From NCBI RefSeq assembly GCF_051020985.1, contig NW_027475292.1, forward strand, positions 28,934-92,933: 64,000 nt of DNA, written 5' to 3'. This DNA is from Nomia melanderi (Eukaryota > Arthropoda > Insecta > Hymenoptera > Halictidae). The position numbers and the translations under genes are program-made. Shown in pieces: positions 1-13,640 of the stretch (positions within the stretch are counted from its first letter, which is position 1; every line of letters starts with the position of its first letter). The notes beneath the pieces are model-generated. The model made no database searches. It had not been told where the DNA came from and saw only the letters and a program-made list of their open reading frames with translations.

Positions 1-127
1 ATATATCTGGTGATTTCTCGGGTGCAATTACAGATAGCGCAATAAACCAAAGTGAATTATCTGCAGGCGGCTCTGGCGCATGAATCTGTGCAGCGGGAAC
101 GACCTCGGACCACCAGGCGCCGAGAAA

Positions 128-180
128 ATTACAGATATTCGGAATCCGTCACCCAAGGTCATGTAAAAATCCAGCGTATA
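128..180. repeat. Type-B monomer block (array A, first)
   Basis: In place of the common ACCACCGTCTCATGGGGCCG stretch, the monomer reads ATTACAGATATTCGGAATCC followed by GTCACCCAAGGTCATGTAAA. The length is unchanged and the flanks are the normal monomer. The paralogous block is at 53,067-53,120. Confidence 0.85.
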
Positions 181-278
181 TCTAGTGATATCTCGGGTGC
201 TATTACAGATAGCGCAATAAACGAATGTGAATAGTCTGCAGGAACCCCTGGCGCATGAATCTGTGCAGCGGGATCGGC

Positions 279-299
279 CTCGGACCACCAGGGGCCGAG
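279..299. repeat. Imperfect 21-bp dyad in the 175-bp monomer (representative copy)
   Basis: The arms CTCGG and CCGAG are perfect inverses separated by 11 bases. Two further C-G pairs inside the loop side (CC and GG) give seven of nine possible pairs around a 3-nt centre. The arrangement recurs in most monomers. Subtypes with CACGAGGGACCGAG or CACGAGGTACCGAG keep the outer five pairs. Whether it forms a hairpin is inference. Confidence 0.6.
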
Positions 300-3200
300 A
301 AAACAACCGACACATGGGGCCCGACACTCAGGGTCGGGGAAAAATTCAATATATATATCTGGTGATATTTCGGGTGCTCTTACAGATAGCGCACTGAACC
401 AAAGTGAATTATCTGCAGGGGGCCCTGGCGCATGAATCTGCGCAGCTGGAACGACCTCGGACCACCAGGGGCCGAGAAAACCACCGACACATTGGGCCGG
501 TCTGTCAGGTTCAGGGAAAAATCCAATATATATCTGGTGATATGTCGGGTGCTATTACAGATAGCGCAATAAACCAAAGTGAATTGTCTGCAGGCTGCAC
601 TGGCGCATGAATCTGTGCAGCGGGATCGACCTCGGACCACGAGGTACCGAGAGAACCATCGACACATGGGGCCGGACTGTCAGGGTCAAGGAAAAATCCA
701 TTACATCTCTGGTGATATCTCGGGTGCTATTACAGATAGCGCAATAAATCAAAGTGCATTGTCTGTAGGAAGCCCTGGCGCATGAATCTGTGCAGCGGGA
801 TCGACCCCGGACCACCAGGGGCCGAGAAAACCACCGTCTCACGGGGTCGGACACTCAGGGTCAGGGAAAAATCCAATATATATCTGGTGATATCTCGGGT
901 GCTATTACAGATAGCGCAATAAACCAAAGTGAATTATCTGCAGGAGGCCCTGGCGCATGAATCTGTGCAGCGGGAACGACCTCGGACCACCACGGGCAGA
1001 GAAAATCACCGTCTCATGGGGCCGGACTGTCAGCGTCAGGGGAACATCCAATATATATCTGGTGATATCTCGGGTGCTATTAGAGATAGCGCAATAAATC
1101 AAAGTGAATTATCTGCAGGGGGCCCTGCCGCATGAATCTGTGCAGCGGGAGCGACCTCGGACCACCAGGGGCCGAGAAAACCACCGTCTCATGGGCCCGG
1201 ACACTCAGGGTCAGGGAAAAATCCAATATATATCTGGTGATATCTGGGGTGCTATTAGAGATAGCGCAATCAACCAAAGTGCATTGTCTGCAGGAGGCCC
1301 TGGCGCATGAATCTGTGCAGCGGGATCGACCTCGGGCCACCAGGGGCCGAGAAAACCACCGAAACATGGGGCCGGGCACTCAGGGTCAGGGAAAAATCCA
1401 ATATATATCTGGTGATATCTCGGGTGCTATTATAGATAGCGCAATAAATCAAAGTCTATTGTCTGTAGGAGGCCCTGGCGTATGAATCTGTGCAGCGGGA
1501 TCGACCTCGGACCACCAGGGACCGAGAAAATCACCGTCTCATGGGGCCTGTCTGTCAGGGTCAGGGAAAAATCCAATATATATCTGGTGATATCTCGGGT
1601 GCTATTACAGATAGCGCAATAAATCAAAGTGCATTGTCTGTAGGAAGCCCTGGCGCATGAATCTGTGCAGCGGGATCGACCTCGGACCACCAGGGGCCGA
1701 GAAAATCACCGTCTCATGGAGCCGGACTGTCAGGGTCAGGGGAAAATCCAATATATATCTGGTGATATCTGGGGTGCTATTAGAGATATCGCAATAAACC
1801 AAAGTGAATTATCTGCAGGAGGCCCTGGCGCATGAATCTGTGCAGCGGGAACGACCTCGGAGCACCAGGGGCCGAGAAAACCACCGTCTCATGGGGTCGG
1901 ACACTCAGGGTCAGGGAAAAATCCAATATATATCTGGTGATATCTCGGGTGCTATTAGAGATAGCGCAATAAATCAAAGTGCATTGTCTGTAGGAGGCCC
2001 TGGCGCATGAATCTGTTCACCGGGAACGACCTCGGACCACAAGGGGCGTAGAAAACCACCGTCTCATGGGGCCGGACACTCAGGGTCGGGGAAAAATCCA
2101 ATATATATCTGGTGATATCTCGGGTGCTATTAGAGATAGCGCAATAAACCTAAGTGAATTATCTATGGGAGGCCCTGGCGCATGAATCTGTGCAGCGGGA
2201 ACGACCTCGGACCACCAGGGGCCGAGAAAACCACCGTCTCATGGGGCCGGACTGTCAGGGTCAGGGAAAAATCCAATATATATCAGATGATATCTCGGGT
2301 GCTATTAGAGATAGCAAAATAAATCAAAGTGAATTATCTGCAGGAGGCCCTGGCGCATGAACCTGCGCAGCGGGAACGACCTCGGACCACCAGGGGCCGA
2401 GAAAACCACCGACACATGGGGCCGGACTGTCAGGGTCAGGGAAAAATCCAATATATATCCGGTGATATCTCGGGTGCCATTAGAGATAGCAAAATAAATC
2501 AAAGTGAATTATCTGCAGGAGGCCCTGGCGCATGAACCTGCGCAGCGGGAACGACCTCGGACCACCAGGGGCCGAGAAAACCACCGTCTCATGGGCCAGG
2601 ACACTCAGGGTCAGGGCAAAATCCAATATATATATGGTGTTACCTCGGGTGCTATTACAAATAGCGCAATAAATCAAAGTGCATTGTCTGCAGGAGGCCC
2701 TGGCGCATGAATCTGTGCAGCGGGATCGACCTCGGACCACGGGGGGCCGAGAAAATCACCGACACATGGGGCCGGACTGTCAGGGTCAGGGAAAAATCCA
2801 ATATATATCCGGTGATATCTCGGGTGCCATTAGAGATAGCAAAATAAATCAAAGTGAATTATCTGCAGGAGGCCCTGGCGCATGAACCTGCGCAGCGGGA
2901 ACGACCTCGGACCACCAGGGGCCGAGAAAACCACCGACACATGGGGCCGGACTGTCAGGGTCAGGGAAAAATCCAATATATATCAGATGATATCTCGGGT
3001 GCTATTAGAGATAGCGCAATAAACCAAAGTGAATTATCTATGGGAGGCCCTGGCGCATGAATCTGTGCAGCGGGAACGACCTCGGACCACCAGGGGCCGA
3101 GAAAACCACCGTCTCATGGGGCCGGACTGTCAGGGTCAGGGAAAAATCCTATATATATCTGGTGATATCTGGGGTGCTATTAGAGATAGCGCAATCAACC

Positions 3201-4679
3201 GAAGTGCATTGTCTGCAGGATGCCCTGGCGCATGAATCTGTGCAGCGGGAACGACCTCGGACCACCAGGGGCCGAGAAAACCACCGTCTCATGGGGTCGG
3301 ACACACAGGGTCGGGGAAAAATCCAATATATATCAGGTGATATCTCGGGTGCTATAAGAGATAGCGAAATAAATCAAAGTGCATTGTCTGTAGGAGGCCC
3401 TGGCGCATGAATCTGTGCAGCGGGATCGACCTCGGACCACCAGGGGCCGAGAAAACCACAGTCTCATGGGGCCGGACACTCAGTGTCAGGGGAAAATACA
3501 ATATATATCTGGTGATATCTCGGGTGGTATTAGAGATAGCGCAATAAACCAAAGTGCATTGTCTGCAGGTGGCCCTGGCGCATGAACCTGCGCAGCGGGA
3601 ACGACCTCGGACCACCAGGGGCCGAGAAAACCACCGTCTCATGGGCCCGGACACTCAGGGTCAGGGGAAAATCCAATATATATATGGTGATAGATCGGGT
3701 GCTCTTACAGATAGCGCACTAAACCAAAGTGAATTATCTGCAGGGAGCCCTGGCGCATGAATCTGTGCAGCGGGATCGACCTCGGACCACCAGGGGCCGA
3801 GAAAACCACCGTCTCATGGGGTCGGACACACAGGGTCAGGGAAAAATCCAATATATGTCTGGTGATATCTCGGGTGCTATTAGAGATAGCGCAATAAATC
3901 AAAGTGCATTGTCTGCAGGAGGCCCCTGCGAAAGAATTTGTGCAGCGGGATCGACCTCGGACCACCAGGGGCCGAGAAAACCACCGTCTCATGGGGTCGG
4001 ACACACAGGGTCGGGGAAATATCCAATATATATCTGGTGATATCTCGGGTGCTATTAGAGATAGCGAAATAAATCAAAGTGCATTGTCTACAGGAGGCCC
4101 TGGCGCATGAATCTGTGCAGCGGGAACGACCTCGGACAACCAGGGGCCGAGAAAACCACCGTCCCGTGGGGTCGGACACTCAGGGTCAGGGAAAAATCCA
4201 ATATATATCTGGTGATATCTCGGGTGCTATTACAGATAGCGCAATAAATCAAAGTGCATTGTCTGTAGGAGGCCCTGGCGCATGAATATGTGCAGCGGGA
4301 TCGACCTCGGACCACCAGCGGCCGAGAAAATCACCGTCTCATGGGGCCGGTCTGTCAGGGTCAGGGAAAAATCAAATATATATCTGGTGATCTCTCGGGT
4401 GCTATTAGAGATGGCGCAATAAATCAAAGTGCATTGTCTGCAGGAGGCCCTGGCGCACGAATCTGTGCAGCGGGAACGACCTCGGACCACCAGGGGCCGA
4501 GGAAACCACCGTCTCATGGGGTCGGACACTCTGGGTCAGGGAAAAATCCAATATAAATCTGGTGATATCTCGGGTGCTATTACAGATAGCGCAATAAGTC
4601 AAAGTAAATTATCTGCAGGAGGCCCTGGCGCATGAATCTGTGCAGCGGGAACGACCTCGGACCACCAGGGGCCGAGAAA

Positions 4680-4733
4680 ATTACAGCTTTTCTGTATCCG
4701 TCGCCCAAGGTCATGTAAAAATCCGGCATATAT
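4680..4733. repeat. Type-B monomer block, CTTTTC subtype (array A, near right edge)
   Basis: Carries ATTACAGCTTTTCTGTATCC and GTCGCCCAAGGTCATG. The same subtype occurs only at 60,071, 60,421 and 60,771, near the equivalent edge of array B, so it marks the right-hand array end. Confidence 0.85.
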
Positions 4734-5299
4734 CTGGTGATATCTTGGGTGCTATTACAGATAGCGCGATAAATCAAAGTGCATTGTCTACAGGAAGCCA
4801 TGGCGCATGAACCTGTGTAGAGGGAACGACCTCGGACAACCAGGGGCCGAGAAAACCACCGTTTCATGAGGCCGGACACTCCGGCTCAAGGAAAAATCCA
4901 ATATATATCTGGTGATATCTCAGGAGATATTACAGATAGCGCAATAAACCAAAGTGAATTATCTATGGGAGGCCCTGGCGCATGAATGTGTGCAGCGGGA
5001 ACGACCTCGGACCACCAGGGGCCGAGAAAACCTCCGACACATGGGGCAGGAAACCCAAGGTCATGTAAAAATCCAGGATGTATGTGATGATATCTCGGGT
5101 GCTATTACAGATAGCGCAATAAACCAAAGTGCATTGTCTGCAGGAGGCCCTGGCGCATGAATCAGAGCAGCGGGATCGACCTCGGACCACCAGGGGCCGA
5201 GAAAATCACCGTCTCATGGGGCCGGTCTGTCAGGGTCAGGGAAAAATCAAATATATATCTGGTGAAATCTCGGGTGCTATTAGCGATAGCGCTATAAAT

Positions 5300-5312
5300 C
5301 AAAGTATCAATA
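5300..5312. other. Junction: 175-bp array A into 10-bp AT block
   Basis: The monomer sequence runs normally through ATAAATCAAAGT and then changes at once to ATCAATATAGTTTTATTAG. In a normal monomer the next bases would be GCATTGTCTGTAGGAGG. There is no transitional sequence, poly-A tail or terminal inverted repeat. The last monomer before the junction is close to consensus, with only a few changes such as GGTGAAATC and AGCGATAGCGCTATAAA. Confidence 0.93.
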
Positions 5313-6867
5313 TAGTTTTATTAGTTTTACATAGTTTTACATAGTTGTATATAGTTTTATATAGTTTTGTTACTTTTATGTAGTTTTTTTTAGTTTTGTA
5401 TAGTTTTGTATAGTTTTATTAGTTTCACATAGTTTTATATAGTTAGCATATGGTTCTATATAGTTTTGTATACTTTTATTTGTTTCATATAGTTTTACAG
5501 AGATTTATATAGGTTAACATAGTTGTATATAGATTTATATAGTTTTATATAGTTTTAGTAGTTTTATATAGGTTTGTATAGTTTCATATAGTTTTTTTTA
5601 GTTTTACATAGTTTTATATAGATTTATATAGTTTTATGTAGTTTTCTTACTTTTACATAGTTTTATATAGTTTTACATAGTTTTGTTAGTATTATATAGT
5701 TTTATATAGTTTTGTTAGTTTTATATAGTTTTATATAGTTTTATATAGTTTTATATAGTTTTATATTTCACTATATAGTTTTATATAGTTTTATTAGTTT
5801 TATATAGTTTTATATAGGTTTATATAGTTTTACATAGTTTTATAGAGTTTTATATAGTTTTCTTAGTTTTGTATAGTTTTATATAGTTTTATATAGTTTT
5901 ATTAGCGTTATATAGTTTTATATAGTTTTATATAGTTTTATATAGTTTTGTTAGTTTTATATAGTTTTATATAGTTTTATGTAGTTTTATATAGGTTTGT
6001 TCTTTTTACATAGTTTTAAATAGTTTTATATAGTACTATATAGTTTTATATACTTTTATTAGTTTTATATAGTTTTATTAGTTTTATATAGTATTATATA
6101 GTTTTATATAGTTTTAAATAGTTTTATATAGTACTATATAGTTTTATATACTTTTATTAGTTTTATATAGTTTCACATAGTTTTATATAGATTTATATTT
6201 TTTTATATAGTTTTACATTGTTTTATATATTTTTATATAGTTTTATATAGTTTTACATAGTTTTATATAGTTTTATATAGTTTTACATAGCTTTATATAC
6301 TTTTATTTGTTTCATATAGTTTTACATAGTTTTATACATGTTAACATAGTTTTATATAGATTTATATAGTTTTATATAGTTTTATATTGTCTTGAATAGT
6401 TTTGTATAGTTTTGAATAGTTTTATATGGTTTTATGTAGTTTTATATAGCTTTATTTGTTTTATATAGTTATACATTGTTTTATATAGGTTAACATAGTT
6501 GTATATAGATTTATATAGTTTGACATAGTTTTATATAGTTTTATATAGTTTTATACGGTTTTATACAGTTTTATACAGTTTTATATAGTTTTATATATTT
6601 TTATATAGTTTTATATAGTTTTGGACAGTTTTATTAGTTGTTTATTGTTTTATATAGTGTTGTATAGTTTTTTACAGTTCTATATATTTTTATATAGTTT
6701 TATTAGCGTTATATAGTTTTATATGATTTTATATAGTTTTATACAGTTTTACATAGTTTTATATAGTTTTATATAGATTTATATAGTTCTGTATAGTTTT
6801 ATATAGTTTTATATAGTCTTAATTAGTTTTATATAGTTTTATATAGTTTTATATAGTTTTATATAGC

Positions 6868-7025
6868 TTCATACAATTATGTATAGTTTTACTTGATTTA
6901 TATAGTTTTATAAAGTTTTAAATAGATTTATATAGTTCTATATACTTTTATATAGCCTTATATAGTTTTATTTAGTTTTAATGGTTTTATATAGTTTTCC
7001 AGTTTTATACAGTTTTCTATAGTGT
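6868..7025. repeat. AT-block internal duplicate of 9034-9191
   Basis: Both read CTTCATACAATT, TTTTACTTG, TTTATAAAGTTTTAAATAG, ATAGCCTTATATAG, TTTTCCAGTTTTATACAG and TTTTCTATAG in order, at an offset of 2166. The last part recurs at 63,137 in the second superunit. Confidence 0.83.
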
Positions 7026-10000
7026 TATATAGTTATATGTAGTTCTATATGGTTTTGTTTGTTTTATGTAGTTTTACATAGTTTTACATAGTTTTGCATA
7101 GTTTTATATAGATTTATATAGTTTTATATAGCCTTACATAGTCTTCCTTAGATTTGTTTAGGTTTACATAGTTCTATATAGCTTCATTTAATTTTATACA
7201 GTTTTACTATGTTTCTATAGTTTAATATAGCTTTATATAGTTTTGTATAGCTTCATATAGTTTTATTAGTTTCATATTGTTTTATATAGCATTATATAGT
7301 TTTATATAGTTTTATATAGCTTTATATAGTTTTGTATAGTTTTACATAGTTTTATATAGTTTTATACAGTTTTATACAGTTTTATACAGTTTCATATAGT
7401 TTATATAGTTTTACACAGTTTCAGACCGTTTTATATAGATTATATAGTTTTATACAGTTTTATATAGTTTTATATTGTACTATATAGTTTTATATAGTTT
7501 TATTAGTTTTATATAGTTTTATATTGTACTATATAGTTTTATATAGTTTTATTAGTTTTATATAGTTTTGTATGGTTTTATATAGTTTTATATAGTTTTG
7601 CATAGTTTTATATAGTTTTAGGTAGTTTTATATAGATTGATATCGTTTTATACAGTTTTGCATAGTTTTGAATAATTTTATATAGTTTTATTAGCTTTGT
7701 TAGTTTTATATCGTTTTATACAGTTTCACATTGTTTTATATAGTTTTATATAGTTTTATATAGCTTTGTTAGTTTTATATAATTTTAAATAGTTTTATTA
7801 GTTTTATATAGTTTTATATATATTTTTATATAGTTTTATATATATTTTTATATACTTTTACATAGTTTGATATAGATTTATATAGTTTTATATAGTTTTA
7901 CATAGTTTTATATAGTTTTGTATAGTTTTATATAGTTTAATATTGTTTTGTATAGTTTCACATAGTTTTATATAGTTTTATACAGTTTTATATAGTTTTA
8001 TATATGTTTATGTAGTTTTATGAAGTTTTATTAGTTTTTTACAGTTTCACATAGTTTTATATAGTTTTATATAATTTTGTATACTTTTACATAGTTTTAT
8101 ATCATTTTATATAGTTTCATACAGTTTTATATAGTTTTATATAGTTTTATATAGTTTTATTAAGTTTACACAGTTTTATATACTTTTATATAGCATCATG
8201 TAATATTATATACTTTTACTATGTTTACATTGTTTTATATATTTTTCCTTAGTTTTATGTATATTGATATTGTTTTATGTAGTTTCATATAGTTTTATAT
8301 AGATCGATATTGTTTTATGTAGTTTTATATAGTTTCGTAAGGATTGATAGTGTTTTATATTGCTTTATATAGTTTCATATAGTTTTATATAGTTATATAT
8401 AGTTTTATATAGTTTTATATACTTTTATATAGTTTTATATACTTTTATTAGTTTTATATAGTTTTATTAGTTTTATATAGTATTATATAGTTTTATATAG
8501 CTTTATATAGTTTTGTATAGTTTTACATAGTTTTATATAGTTTTATACAGTTTTATACAGTTTTACATAGTTTATATAGTTTTACACAGTTTCAGACCGT
8601 TTAAATAGATTTATATAGTTTTATACAGTTTTATATAGCTTTATACAGTTTTATAAAGTTTTATATAGTTTTGTTAGTTTTATGTAGTTTTATATAGTTT
8701 TGTTAGTTTTGTATAGTTTTATATAGTTTTATATAGTTTTATTAGCGTTATATAGTTTTGTATAGTTTTATTATTTTTATATAGTTTTATATAATTTCAT
8801 ATTGTTTTATTATTTTTATATAGTTTTATATATTTTTATGTAGTTTTATATAGTTTTATATAGTTTTGTGTAGTTTTATGCAGTTTTGTATAGTTTTATA
8901 TAGTTTTATACAATTTTATTATTTTTATATAGTTTTATATAGTTTTATATAGTTTTACATAGTTTTATATAGTTTTATACAGTTTTGTATAGTTTTATAT
9001 AGTTTTATATAATTTTATTTAGTTTTTTATAGCTTCATACAATTTTATATAGTTTTACTTGGTTTATATAGTTTTATAAAGTTTTAAATAGATTTATATA
9101 GTTCTATATACTTTTATATAGCCTTATATAGTTTTATTTAGTTTTAATAGTTTTATATAGTTTTCCAGTTTTATACAGTTTTCTATAGTTTTATATAGTT
9201 TTATATAGTTTTATATAGTTTTATGTAGTTTTATATAGTTTTAATAGTTTTAATAGTTTTGCTAGTTTTATATAGTTTTGTATAGTTTTATATAGTTTTA
9301 TTAGTTTTATACAGTTTTATATAGTTGAATATAGTTTTATATAGTTTTATATAGTTTTATATAGTTTTATTAGTTTTATATAGTTTTATATAGTTTTATT
9401 AGTTTTATATAGTTTTATATAGTTTTATATGGTATTATATAGTTTTATATAGTATTATATAGTTTTATATAGTTTTATTTATTTTTACACAGTTTTATAC
9501 AATTTTATATAGTTTTATACAGTTTTATAATGTTTTATATAGTTTTATATTGTTTTATATAGTTTTATATAGTTTTATATAGTTTTATATAGGTTTATAC
9601 AGTTTTATATAGTTTTATATAGTTTTATGTAGATTTATACAGTTTTATATGGTTTTATTTAGTTTTACTAGTTTTATTAGTTTTATTATAGCTTTATATA
9701 GTTTTATATAGTTTTATATGGTTTTATATAGTTTTATATAGTTTTGTTAGTTTTACATAGTTTTATATAGTGTTATATACTTTTGTAGAGTTTCCTATAG
9801 TTTTGTATTGTTTTATATAGTTTTATATGGTTTTATATAGTTTTATATAGTTTTGTTAGTTTTATTAAGTTTTATATAGTTTTATATAGTTTTATATAGT
9901 TTTGTTGGTTTTATATAGTTTTATATAGTTTTATATGGTTTTATATAGTTTTATATAGTTTTGTTAGTTTTATTAAGTTTTATATAGTTTTATATAGTTT

Positions 10001-10029
10001 TATATTGTTTTGTTGGTTTTATATAGTTT

Positions 10030-10370
10030 TATATAGTTTTATATAGTTTTATAGAGTTTCATATAGTTTTATATAGTTTTGTTGGTTTTATATAATTTTA
10101 TATAGTTTTATAGAGTTTTATATAGCTTTATATAGTTTTATATAGTTTTGTTAGGTTTATATAGTTTTATATGGTTTTATATAGTTTTCTAGAGTTTTAT
10201 AGAGGTTTATATAGTTTTATATGGTATTATATAGTTTTATATAGTATTATATAGTTTTATATACTTTTATTTATTTTTACACAGTTTTATACAATTTTAT
10301 ATAGTTTTATACAGTTTTATAATGTTTTATATAGTTTTATATTGTTTTATATAGTTTTATATAGTTTTAT
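10030..10370. repeat. AT-block internal duplicate, copy 1
   Basis: Matches about 14,120-14,460 at an offset of 4090. It contains TAGAGTTTCATATAG, GTTGGTTTTATATAATTT, TTTATTTATTTTTACACAG and TTTTATAATGTTTTATATAG in order. Shorter relatives carrying the last two strings are at 9,470-9,560 and 10,520-10,610. Confidence 0.82.
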
Positions 10371-11654
10371 ATGGTTTTATATAGTTTTATATAGTTTTAT
10401 ATAGTTTTGTTAGGTTTATATAGTTTTATATAGTTTTATATAGTTTTATAGAGTTTTATATAGGTTTATATAGTTTTATATGGTATTATATAGTTTTATA
10501 TAGTATTATATAGTTTTATATAGTTTTATTTATTTTTACACAGTTTTATACAATTTTATATAGTTTTATACAGTTTTATAATGTTTTATATAGTTTTATA
10601 TTGTTTTATATAGTTTTATATAGTGTTATATGGTTTTATATAGTTTTATATAGTTTTGTTAGTTTTATTAAGTTTTATATAGTTTTATATAGTTTTATAT
10701 AGTTTTGTTGGTTTTATATAGATTTATACAGTTTTATAGAGTCTTATAAAGTTTTATATAGTTTTATATAGTTTTGTTAGTTCCATATATTTTTATACAG
10801 CTTTGTATAGTTTTATATAGTTCTATAGAGTTTTATATAGGTTTATATAGTTTTGTTGGTTTTATATAGTTTTATATGGTTTTATATAGTTTTATAGAGT
10901 TTTATATAGTTTAATACAGTTTTGTTAGTTTTATATAGTTTTATTAGTTTTATATAGTTTTATATAGTTTTATATAGTTTTATTTGTTTTATATGGAATT
11001 ATATAGTTTTATATAGTTTTATATAGTTTTGTTGGTTTTGTATAGTTTTATAGAGTTTTATATAGTCTTATGTATTTTTATTTGTTTTGTTTGTTTTATG
11101 TTGTTTTACATAGTTTTACATAGTTTTACATAGTTCTATATAGATTTAAATAGTTTTACATAGTTTTATATAGTTTTATATAGTTTTATATTGTACTATA
11201 TAGTTTTATATAGATTTATTAGTTTTATATAGTTTTATATAGGTTTATATAGTTTTACATAGTTTTATAGAGTTTTATATAGTTTTCTTAGTTTTGTATA
11301 GTTTTATATAGTTTTATATAGTTTTATTAGCGTTATATAGTTTTATATAGTTTTATATAGTTTTGTTAGTTTTATATAGTTTTATATAGTTTTATATAGT
11401 TTTATATAGGTTTGTTCTTTTTACATAGTTTTAAATAGTTTTATATAGTACTATATAGTTTTATATACTTTTATTAGTTTTATATAGTTTTCTTAGTTTT
11501 ATATAGTATTATATAGTTTTATATAGTTTTATATAGTTTTATATAGTTTTATTAGTTTTATATCGTTCTATATAGTTTAATACAGTTTTATATTGTTTTA
11601 TATAGTTTTATATAGTTTTATATTGTTTTATATAGCTTCATATAGTTTTATATA

Positions 11655-11940
11655 GCATTATATAGTTTTATATAGTTTTATATAGCTTTATATAGTTTTG
11701 TATAGTTTTACATAGTTTTATATAGTTTTATACAGTTTTATACAGTTTTACATAGTTTATATAGTTTTACACAGTTTCAGACCGTTTAAATAGATTTATA
11801 TAGTTTTATACAGTTTTATATAGCTATATACAGTTTTATAAAGTTTTATATAGTTTTGTTAGTTTTATGTAGTTTTATATAGTTTTGTTAGTTTTGTATA
11901 GTTTTATATAGTTTTATATAGTTTTATTAGCGTTATATAG
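11655..11940. repeat. AT-block internal duplicate of 8470-8755
   Basis: Both contain ACACAGTTTCAGACCGTTTA and ATAGATTTATATAG, then TTTATAAAGTTTTATATAG, and end with TTTTATTAGCGTTATATAG, at an offset of about 3185. A longer relative of the CAGACCG region is at 7,422 and 63,550. Confidence 0.84.
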
Positions 11941-12119
11941 TTTTATATAGTTTTATATAGTTTTATATAGTTTTATATAGTTTTATATAGTTTTGTTAGT
12001 TTTACATAGTTTTAAATAGTTTTATATAGTACTATATAGTTTTATATACTTTTATTAGTTTTATATAGTTTTCTAGAGTTTTATATAGTTTTATATAGTT
12101 TTACATAGTTTTATATAGA

Positions 12120-12456
12120 TTTATATTTTTTTATATAGTTTTACATTGTTTTATATATTTTTATATAGTTTTATATAGTTTTACATAGTTTTATATAGTT
12201 TTGTATAGTTTTACATAGCTTTATATACTTTTATTTGTTTCATATAGTTTTACATAGTTTTATATAAGTTAACATAGTTTTATATAGATTTATATAGTTT
12301 TATATAGTTTTATATTGTCTTGAATAGTTTTGTATAGTTTTGAATAGTTTTATATGGTTTTATGTAGTTTTATATAGCTTTATTTGTTTTATATAGTTAT
12401 ACATTGTTTTATATAGGTTAACATAGTTGTATATAGATTTATATAGTTTGACATAG
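12120..12456. repeat. AT-block internal duplicate of 6192-6528
   Basis: Shares TATATTTTTTTATATAG, CTTTATATACTTTTATTTG, TTGTCTTGAATAGTTTTG, AGTTATACATTGTTTTATAT and AGTTTGACATAG in the same order, with a final offset of 5928. The first copy is in turn shared with the second superunit at about 62,590-62,800. Confidence 0.85.
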
Positions 12457-13349
12457 TTTTATATAGTTTTATATAGTTTTGTACAGATTCATATAGTTTT
12501 ATTAGTTTTACATACTTTTACATAGTTTTACATATTTTTATATAGATTTATATAGTTTTATATAGTTTTACATAGTTTTATATAGTTTTAGTAGTTTTAG
12601 TAGTTTTATATAGTTTTGTATAGATTCATATAGTTTTATTAGTTTTACATACTTTTATATAGTTTTACATATTTTTATATAGATTTATATAGTTTTATAT
12701 AGTTTTACATAGTTTTATATAGTTTTAGTAGTTTTAGTAGTTTTATATAGTTTTGTATAGTTTCATTAGTTTTATATAGTTTTATATATATTTTTATATA
12801 CTTTTACATAGTTTTATTTAGATTTATATAGTTTTATATAGTTTTATATAGTTTTATATAGCTTTGTTAGATTTATATAATTCTATACAGTTTCATATAG
12901 ATTTATATAGTTTTATATAGTTTTATATAGTTTTATATAGTTTTATACACTTTTATGTAGTTTTATATAGTTTGATAACTTTTATATAGTTTTATATAGT
13001 TTTATATAGTTTTATACACTTTTATGTAGTTTTATATAGTTTGATAAGTTTTATATAGTTTTATATAGTTTTATATAGTTTTATATAGTTTTGAATAGTT
13101 TTATATAGTTTTATATAGTTTTATATAGTTTTATACAGTTTCACATAGTTTTATATAGTTTTATATAGTTTTATATAGTTTTATATAGCTTTGTTAGTTT
13201 TATGTAATTTTACATAGTTTTATTAGTTTTATATAGTTTTATATATATTTTTATATTGTTTTATATATATTTTTATACACTTTTACATAGTTTTATATAG
13301 ATTTATATAGTTTCATATAGTTTTATATAGTTTTATATAGTTTTATATA

Positions 13350-13640
13350 GTTTTATTAAGTTTACACAGTTTCATATAGTTTTATATAGCATCATATAAT
13401 ATTATATACTTTTACTATGTTTACATTGTTTTAAATATTTTTCCTTAGTTTTATGTATATTGATATTGTTTTATGTAGTTTCATATAGTTTTATATAGAT
13501 CGATATTGTTTTATGTAGTTTTATATAGTTTCATAAGGATTGATATTGTTTTATATAGCTTTATATAGTTTCATATAGTTTTATATAGTTATATATAGTC
13601 TTATATAGTTTTATATACATTTATATAGTTTTATATAGTT
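13350..13640. repeat. AT-block internal duplicate of 8155-8440
   Basis: Shares TAAGTTTACACAGTTT, TATAGCATCAT, ATATTATATACTTTTACTAT, TTTTTCCTTAGTTTTATGTA, ATAGATCGATATTG and AAGGATTGATA in order, at an offset of about 5196. Confidence 0.84.

Larger units (their letters stand above)
1..5306. repeat. 175-bp satellite array A (right-hand end of an array)
   Basis: About 30 head-to-tail monomers of roughly 175 bp, all in one orientation. Recurrent landmarks within each monomer, in order, are GAAAAATCCAATATATAT, CTGGTGATATCTCGGGTGCT, GATAGCGCAATAAA, TCTGYAGGAGGCCCTGGCG, GTGCAGCGGGAACGACC and ACCACCAGGGGCCGAG. The landmark ATAGCGCAATAAA recurs near 35, 560, 735 and 910, always at multiples of 175. 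The window opens inside a monomer, so the true left end is unseen. Short open frames exist on both strands but are repeat by-products. No gene, promoter or RNA gene is visible. A centromeric or heterochromatic role is inferred only from the repeat organisation. Confidence 0.97.
1..7874. repeat. Large direct repeat, copy 1 (paralogue of 52,940-64,000)
   Basis: Positions 1-1500 align with 52,940-54,440 at a constant offset of 52,939 with few substitutions. Around 2011 the offset becomes 52,414 (three monomers fewer), and around 3057 it becomes 52,239 (one more monomer fewer). After extra monomers in the downstream copy, the offset reaches 56,091 from about 4680 through the array/AT junction. 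The AT part continues to correspond up to 7874. The steps are whole monomers, as expected from unequal exchange. Confidence 0.9.
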
